A stretch of 64,000 bases of DNA from Cyclina sinensis (taxonomy: Eukaryota; Mollusca; Bivalvia; Venerida; Veneridae), in contig JAAONU010000001.1 of the NCBI GenBank assembly GCA_012932295.1, positions 43,435,134 through 43,499,133 of the forward strand. The letters are read 5' to 3'. The translations under genes and the position numbers were made by a program. Below the pieces are notes generated by a model. It was not told where the DNA came from. It saw only the letters and a program-made list of their open reading frames with translations, and ran no database searches. Of this stretch, positions 58,650 to 64,000 are shown piece after piece (position 1 is the first letter of the stretch; every line of letters begins with the position of its first letter).

Positions 58650-59040
58650 AACTGGATACGCTACTTCGTTTTTCTTTCTATTATCTATATTGGCCATTAA
58701 TCTTGACCGGGGCTCTTCTATCTTTATCTATTTTGCTTTACTGTTATACTCTTATTCTTATTCTTGCGCACCGTCAAAGCAATGTCAAGTTTGACAGTAT
58801 GATGAACTCATGTAGATGTAGAGCAATGTTTATGTTTTTATTCCTTCCTGTACGTAAAGTTCAAAGCAGAGGAAAACAGGACCGAAATCTTAAATTTGTC
58901 ACTTTAGACTATCGGTTGCATCCTCGGTAAATAAAAATGGGACTTTACCTTGAACTGTATTACTTCCGATGGTTGTCTTTAGATACACCTGGCAGAATTG
59001 AAATGAGAACAGTTTTACTTTAAACGGACTGAACAAATAT
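58650..59040. other. Intergenic, nothing recognised
   Basis: One short open frame (58703-58930) begins with a hydrophobic run but has no splice or family support. Confidence 0.4.
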
Positions 59041-59590
59041 TTTTGTTTGAAACCAAAAAGGTCTTAGATATTTTGTATAGTGAAGCATCAAAAGGGTTTC
59101 TGCTAACATTGTTCAAATTATGGCCCTGGGTATTTTATGGCCCTACCCTGAGGGTCACTTGTTTTTAAATCGGCAAATATACGGAAGACTTCTTGAAGAA
59201 CAAATCCTGCCTAAAACCGTATGTCATAGAGATTTGATATTTTGTATGTTGCATTATCGAGTAGATATCTACAAAGTTTGTTCAAATTACATCCCTGGAG
59301 ACAAAACTGGCCCCGCCCCGGAGGTCCTATATATGTAAAATAATTTATCCTTGAAATCTTTTGGTCAGAAACTATAAGCTTTAGACCTTAGATATTTAGC
59401 AAGGAGCATCTTTTAAAGGTCCTCTACAAAGATTGTTAAATCATGTCCTTGCAGTCAAAACTGACCTTTTTGTATAGAATATAAGATCTTTGAACATATT
59501 CAATCAAGAAAATATAATTTTGCTTCTGATGTTTGATCAACAGCAGATGCCACAGCCGAAGTACTCAGGTGAGCGTTCCAAGTCGATCAT
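59041..59590 (+). repeat. Dispersed repeat with three tandem cores
   Basis: Cores share 'ttagatatttt/gtat..', 'ttgttcaaatta', 'ccctgg...ctggccc.gcccc.gaggtc' and 'ggtcagaaactataagcttt'. The end 'gatgccacagccgaagtact' then 'caggtgagcg' resembles a splice donor but belongs to the repeat. I know this style of repeat from other bivalve sequence; family name not assigned. Confidence 0.6.
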
Positions 59591-60783
59591 AGCACTATTG
59601 TTTTTACTTGTGTCCTTACCTGAAGTTAAACAGATACAGGTTGCGATATGATGCATTTCAACTGACTTCGTAGAAATTGAAAGAAACATCCAGTAAGTAT
59701 CTTAAACTTTTATTGAACTGTCCCGGATTCTGATTATTCAAACATGTGTTTTGTGATGAGTTCTTTGCTTATTGATTCTGTTCCATCATATGTTTGCTTT
59801 ATAAATGGGAAAATGATGAAGCGTTCTATTGATATCACCGTATCAGTTTTTAAGACACTGCACTGCTTCAATAAATAACACATAATTTGCGAGCTCGATT
59901 TCAGTACTGGCTCTGATATAAATTGTTCCTTGAAAGCTAAGCCATTCTAATAACCGCCAACTGACATCTTCATCGATGATATTGCTGATTGAGGCTGAAA
60001 TTGTTTTGATTCAAACAAACGAAATTTACCCTGTCTTCAAGGTTGTTTCTCTAATGAATATTCTGTATGATAACAAGTTACTGTTTTGTTTCAAATTCAT
60101 ATATGATTTCATTACATAGTTCAGTGGGACTTTCGTGTGTGTGTGCGTGCGTGTGTGCGTGCGTGCGTGCGTGCGTGCTTGCTTGATACAGAAAATCAAA
60201 CCCTTACTTTGTATCTATGATTTGAAGCATTTTTTCTTCGGGTAAAAGGAAAATTGCTTGACCTGTATCAAAATGTCTTAAAATGTGCCTTTCTTTAATA
60301 CGTTAACTTTTAAAGGCTGCAAGAATAGAAATTTATTAGAAATGATGACTTTTGGTAAGTTTGATCTGTGTTACAATAGTACGCCTTACTTTATAATGAT
60401 AATATTATATAATGACGATTAGTAAGCATTCTTGTTAATGTTGAAATTTGCAAGCTACATGAGAACCATGTCTGCTGTGACTGTGATTGTTAATTACTAA
60501 AGTGGGGTCATTTAAGTTAAAACGATTGCCGTCAATGTAAAGTCGTCAAGAACAAATTGTTCGCCGACAGTACTAATAGCTCCTGATTCAAACATTCTTT
60601 CTGGACTTTAGGTAATTTGTAATTGCTAAATGTTTCGAGACTATCTGATCAGAAAAACATATTTTGTTTCTGTGTTGTTGTTTTTTTCGGGGATGAAAAT
60701 GGTTAAGGATCTAATACACTTCAACATTTTATTTCTATTATGATTGTTCAGATTTAATTTTTGAACATTCAAGCAATTTCAAA
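59591..60783. other. Intergenic, with a GTGC microsatellite
   Basis: A (GT)n/(GTGC)n tract lies at 60135-60183. Nothing else is recognised. Confidence 0.6.
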
Positions 60784-60789
60784 TTACGG

Positions 60790-61474
60790 TACGGAAGCCT
60801 AATAGTGCCATTTTAACTTACAACTTCGATATTAGAACTTGGAACTTAGGAATTAGAAATTAGGACTTCGATATTAGAACTTAGGAATTGGAACAAATGA
60901 CTTAGGAGCTAGGACTTTTATACCTGCATTTTGGCGGGACATTTGCCTTCTCTCCGTCCTTCTCGCTATCGTCCCCCATGACACTTGTCCCGGAAGTCTT
61001 CCGTATATTTGCCGATTTTGGCGCGACATTTGCCTTCTCTCCGTCCTTCTCGCTATCGTCTCCATGACACTTGTCCCGCCAAAATGCAGGTATACAAGTC
61101 CTAGCTCCTAAGTCATTTGTTCTAATTCCTAAGTTCTATTATCGAAGTCTTAATTTCTAATTCCTAAGTTTCAAGTTCTAATATCGAAGTTGTAAGTTAA
61201 AATGGCACTATTAGGCTTCCGTACATGAAGGACGATAGCGAGAAGGACGGAGAGAAGGCAAATGTAGCAATTATCTTTTTTTTCAAGTTTCCTCCGTAAT
61301 TGTTTCTTAGTGCAAACAGTGACATTTCACAGTTTTAATACGTCACAGATACAAATAACAAGAATGAGTATCACAGCGTCTCGCGTCTTTTATCGAAGTT
61401 CTAATTTCTAATTCCTAAGTTCCAAGTTCTAATATCGAAGTTGTAAGTTAAAATGGCACTATTAGGCTTCCGTA
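60790..61474. mobile_element. 685-bp foldback element with an extra right arm
   Basis: The left end 'tacggaagcctaatagtgcc' is matched in reverse twice on the right: once ending near 61225, and again at 61474 with 'ggcactattaggcttccgta'. The direct repeat 'ttacgg' flanks the outer pair (60784-60789 and 61475-61480). The arms contain many repeats of 'tcgatattagaactt' and 'taggaattag' type. The middle has a duplicated 'gccttctctccgtccttctc' module, and its inverse reappears between the two right arms. No transposase is encoded. Confidence 0.85.
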
Positions 61475-61713
61475 TTACGGTGAACTTTTAATTGCAATAT
61501 TGCAACATGTGGTTATATTATTGTATACAGGTTTTGTTTTACTGGATGCAGCGAACATTAAAGTTATTCCCTTGTACTAAGACATTGAGATGTTTACATT
61601 ATATTTGAGCTGAATATGTGTTAACTGACATGAAAATGTGTGAAGCAGTAACAACAAAGATTTTTTTCTCACTGGCTAAAACAATTTTTTTTTAAATATT
61701 TTTGTTCACACAG

Positions 61714-61935
61714 ACAAACATGACTATTATACTCACAGATATTTTACCATTGTTTTCAATATGTGTCGGTTTTTTTCTTCGAAAAACCAATCACGTTCTC
61801 TCACGATATGGCTGTAATGTTTCATCTATATTCAGTTTTCCTGCTAAGCTTTCTAATACAAGCTTACAGGAGGGCTCTCAAATCAACGGTAACCTTATCA
61901 GATGTTTCCTCGGAACGATGTTAGGTTTCCTCTGA
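61714..61935 (+). other. Possible first exon or chance ORF with signal-like start
   Basis: Acceptor-like 'ttgttcacacag|ACAAACATG' precedes a frame starting MTIILTDILPLFSICVGFFL, which is hydrophobic like a signal peptide. There is no family match I can name and no conserved copy, so support is weak. Confidence 0.2.
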
Positions 61936-62179
61936 CCAGGCAAAGTCAAGTTTAAGCAAATCCTTACTGCTAAAACTGTTTATATGTAAATATAAAATCG
62001 TATATTCCTTATTTTAAATTAAACAGTTTAACTACAAAACAGTCTACAACTGAAATAACTGAACACATTATGAAAAATTTCACCCAAAATGTCTATAATC
62101 AAAGTCGTACATAATCTGATCTATTAAAACGATTTATAACTTAGATATGTGAAGTTGGCTTGTACATTGTACATCGTAG

Positions 62180-64000
62180 TTCAGCTTGTAATTCGCCAAT
62201 TACAAGCTAGAAGTTGGGTATTCAGCTTGTAGTTCAGCCCAGATACATTAGCATATACAATATTTGAATTACAAGCTAGTAGTTGGATATTCAGCTTGTA
62301 GTTCAGCCCAGATACACCAGCATATGTTATATTTGAATTACAAGCTAGTAGTTGGGTATTCAGCTTGTAGTTCGGACCAAATACACCAGCATACATAATA
62401 TTTGAATTACAAGCTAGTAGTTGGGTATTCAGCTTGTAGTTCGGACCAAATACACCAGCATACACAATATTTGAATTACAAGCTAGTAGTTGGATATTCA
62501 GCTTGTAGTTCGGACCAAATACACCAGCATATATTATATTTGAATTACAAGCTAGTAGTTGGGTATTCAGCTTGTAGTTCGGACCAATTACACCAGCATA
62601 CACAAAATTTGAATTACAAGCTTGTAGTTGGGTATTCAGCTTGTAGTTCGGACCAAATACATCAGCATACGTAATATTTGAATTACAAGCTAGTAGTTGG
62701 ATATTCAGCTTGTAGTTCAACCCAGATACACCAGCATATGTTATATTTGAATTACAAGCTAGTAGTTGGGTATTCAGCTTGTAGTTCGGACCAAATACAT
62801 CAGCATACGTAATATTTGAATTACAAGCTAGTAGTTGGATATTCAGCTTGTAGTTCAACCCAGATACATAAGCATACGTTATATTTGAATTACAAGCTAG
62901 TAGTTGGGTATTCAGCTTGTAGTTCGGACCAAACACACCAGCATACGTTATATTTGAATTACAAGCTAGTAGTTGGGTATTCAGCTTGTAGTTCAGCCCA
63001 GATACACCAGCATATACAATATTTGAATTACAAGCTAGTAGCTGGGTATTCAGCTTGTAGTTCAGCCCAGATACATTAGCTTAAACAATATTTGAATTAC
63101 AAGCTAGTAGTTGGATTTTCAGCTTGTAGTTCAGCCCAGATACACCAGCATATGTTATATTTGTATTACAAGGTAGTAGCTGGGTATTCAGCTTGTAGTT
63201 CCGACCAAATACACCAGCATACATAATATTTGAATTACAAGCTAGTAGTAGGGTATTCAGCTTATAGTTCGGACCAAATACACCAGCATACACAATATTT
63301 GAATTACAAGCTAGTAGTTGGGTATTCAGCTTGTAGTTCGGACCAAATACACCAGCATATTTTATATTTGAATTACAAGCTAGTAGTTGGGTATTCGGCT
63401 TGTAGTTCGGACCAAATACACCAGCATTCACAAAATTTAAATTACAAGCTTGTAGTTGGGTATTCAGCTTGTAGTTCAGCCCAGATACACCAGCATATGT
63501 TATATTTGTATTACAAGCTAGTAGTTGGGTATTCAGCTTGTAGTTCCGACCAAATACACCAGCATACATAATATTTGAATTACAAGCTAGTAGTAGGGTA
63601 TTCAGCTTATAGTTCGGACCAAATACACCAGCATACGTTATATTTGAATTACAAGCTAGTAGTTGGGTATTCAGCTTGTAGTTCGGACCAAATACACCAG
63701 CATATTTTATATTTGAATTACAAGCTAGTAGTTGGGTATTCGGCTTGTAGTTCGGACCAAATACACCAGCATTCACAAAATTTAAATTACAAGCTTGTAG
63801 TTGGGTATTCAGCTTGTAGTTCGGACCAAATACATCAGCATACGTTATATTTGTATTACAAGGTAGTAGCTGGGTATTCAGCTTGTAGTTCCGACCAAAT
63901 ACACCAGCATACATAATATTTGAATTACAAGCTAGTAGTAGGGTATTCAGCTTATAGTTCGGACCAAATACACCAGCATACACAATATTTGAATTACAAG
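62180..64000. repeat. 69-bp satellite, about 26 units, runs off the window
   Basis: The 69-bp unit contains 'ttgaattacaagctagtagt', 'tgggtattcagcttgtagtt' and 'c.gaccaaatacaccagcata'. Two flavours alternate: 'cggaccaaata' and 'cagcccagata'. Because 69 is a multiple of three, long frames stay open on both strands: 251 and 300 codons on minus, and blocks of up to 113 on plus. The inverted pair tacaagct/agcttgta inside each unit makes both strands encode NYKL. A coding role is not supported by any start, splice or flanking context. Confidence 0.95.
63161..64000. repeat. 345-bp higher-order repeat (5 x 69) in the satellite
   Basis: The rare variant 'ttgtattacaag' occurs at 63161, 63506 and 63851, exactly 345 bp apart. 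It is followed each time by the same series of variants ('gttccgacc', then 'agtagtagggtattcagctt' with 'tatagttc'). Confidence 0.88.

Noticed and set aside
59530..59572. Tiny exon ending 'gtactcag|gtgagcg'
   Set aside because: The same ending belongs to a dispersed repeat style, so the donor-like sequence is part of the repeat.
62402..63916. Plus-strand NYKLVVGYSAC repeat frames as genes
   Set aside because: Satellite with a period divisible by three. The opposite strand is equally open, and no start or flanking context supports coding.

Overview
The window looks like gene-poor, repeat-rich nuclear DNA of an invertebrate, most probably a marine bivalve mollusc. The evidence is AT-rich intergenic sequence, introns in putative coding blocks, several repeats with tandem cores and GGAC-rich tails of a style common in bivalves, a Tc1-like transposon, an L1/Tx1-like LINE, a DIRS-like tyrosine-recombinase retrotransposon, foldback elements and two large satellites. 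The bivalve assignment is inference from repeat style. No bacterial gene, operon, CRISPR array or rRNA is visible, and no complete host gene could be recognised.

Layout. 1-3.3 kb: intergenic, one dispersed repeat. 3.3-11.5 kb: a diverged, inverted copy of a low-copy segment, split by a 5'-truncated LINE (4448-7852, exact 16-bp target-site duplication) and a Tc1-like element (9777-11288). 12.3-13.4 kb: two tandem-core elements with 2 and 3 cores. 13.8-29.5 kb: an older related segment, then a tandem duplication (A 15.48-21.07 kb, B 21.17-29.54 kb). The copies differ by reciprocal deletions, an inverted-repeat element and an 801-bp foldback element present only in B. 30.55-35.8 kb: 64-bp satellite with a 1408-bp higher-order repeat. 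36-46 kb: mostly unannotatable, with another diverged copy of the segment at 42.9-44 kb. 46.5-46.9 kb: a 2A-like ribosome-skipping motif behind a hydrophobic leader and a well-bounded exon. 47.7-53.6 kb: a DIRS-like element with spliced gag, degraded RT/RNase H/methylase-like region, intact tyrosine recombinase and flanking direct repeats. 54-61.5 kb: more repeats, a LINE 3' fragment and two foldback elements. 62.18 kb to the window end: 69-bp satellite, open on both strands.

The most interesting non-transposon signal is a pair of small, phase-compatible exon-like blocks (86 nt and 58 nt) shared by the duplicated segments. The second block also appears in the inverted copy, with sharp conservation edges at the splice acceptor. 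Together they suggest a tandemly duplicated, partly pseudogenised gene family whose identity I do not recognise. The 2A-like leader at 46.5 kb is the second item worth following. All coordinates of repeat edges were read by eye and may be off by a few bases.
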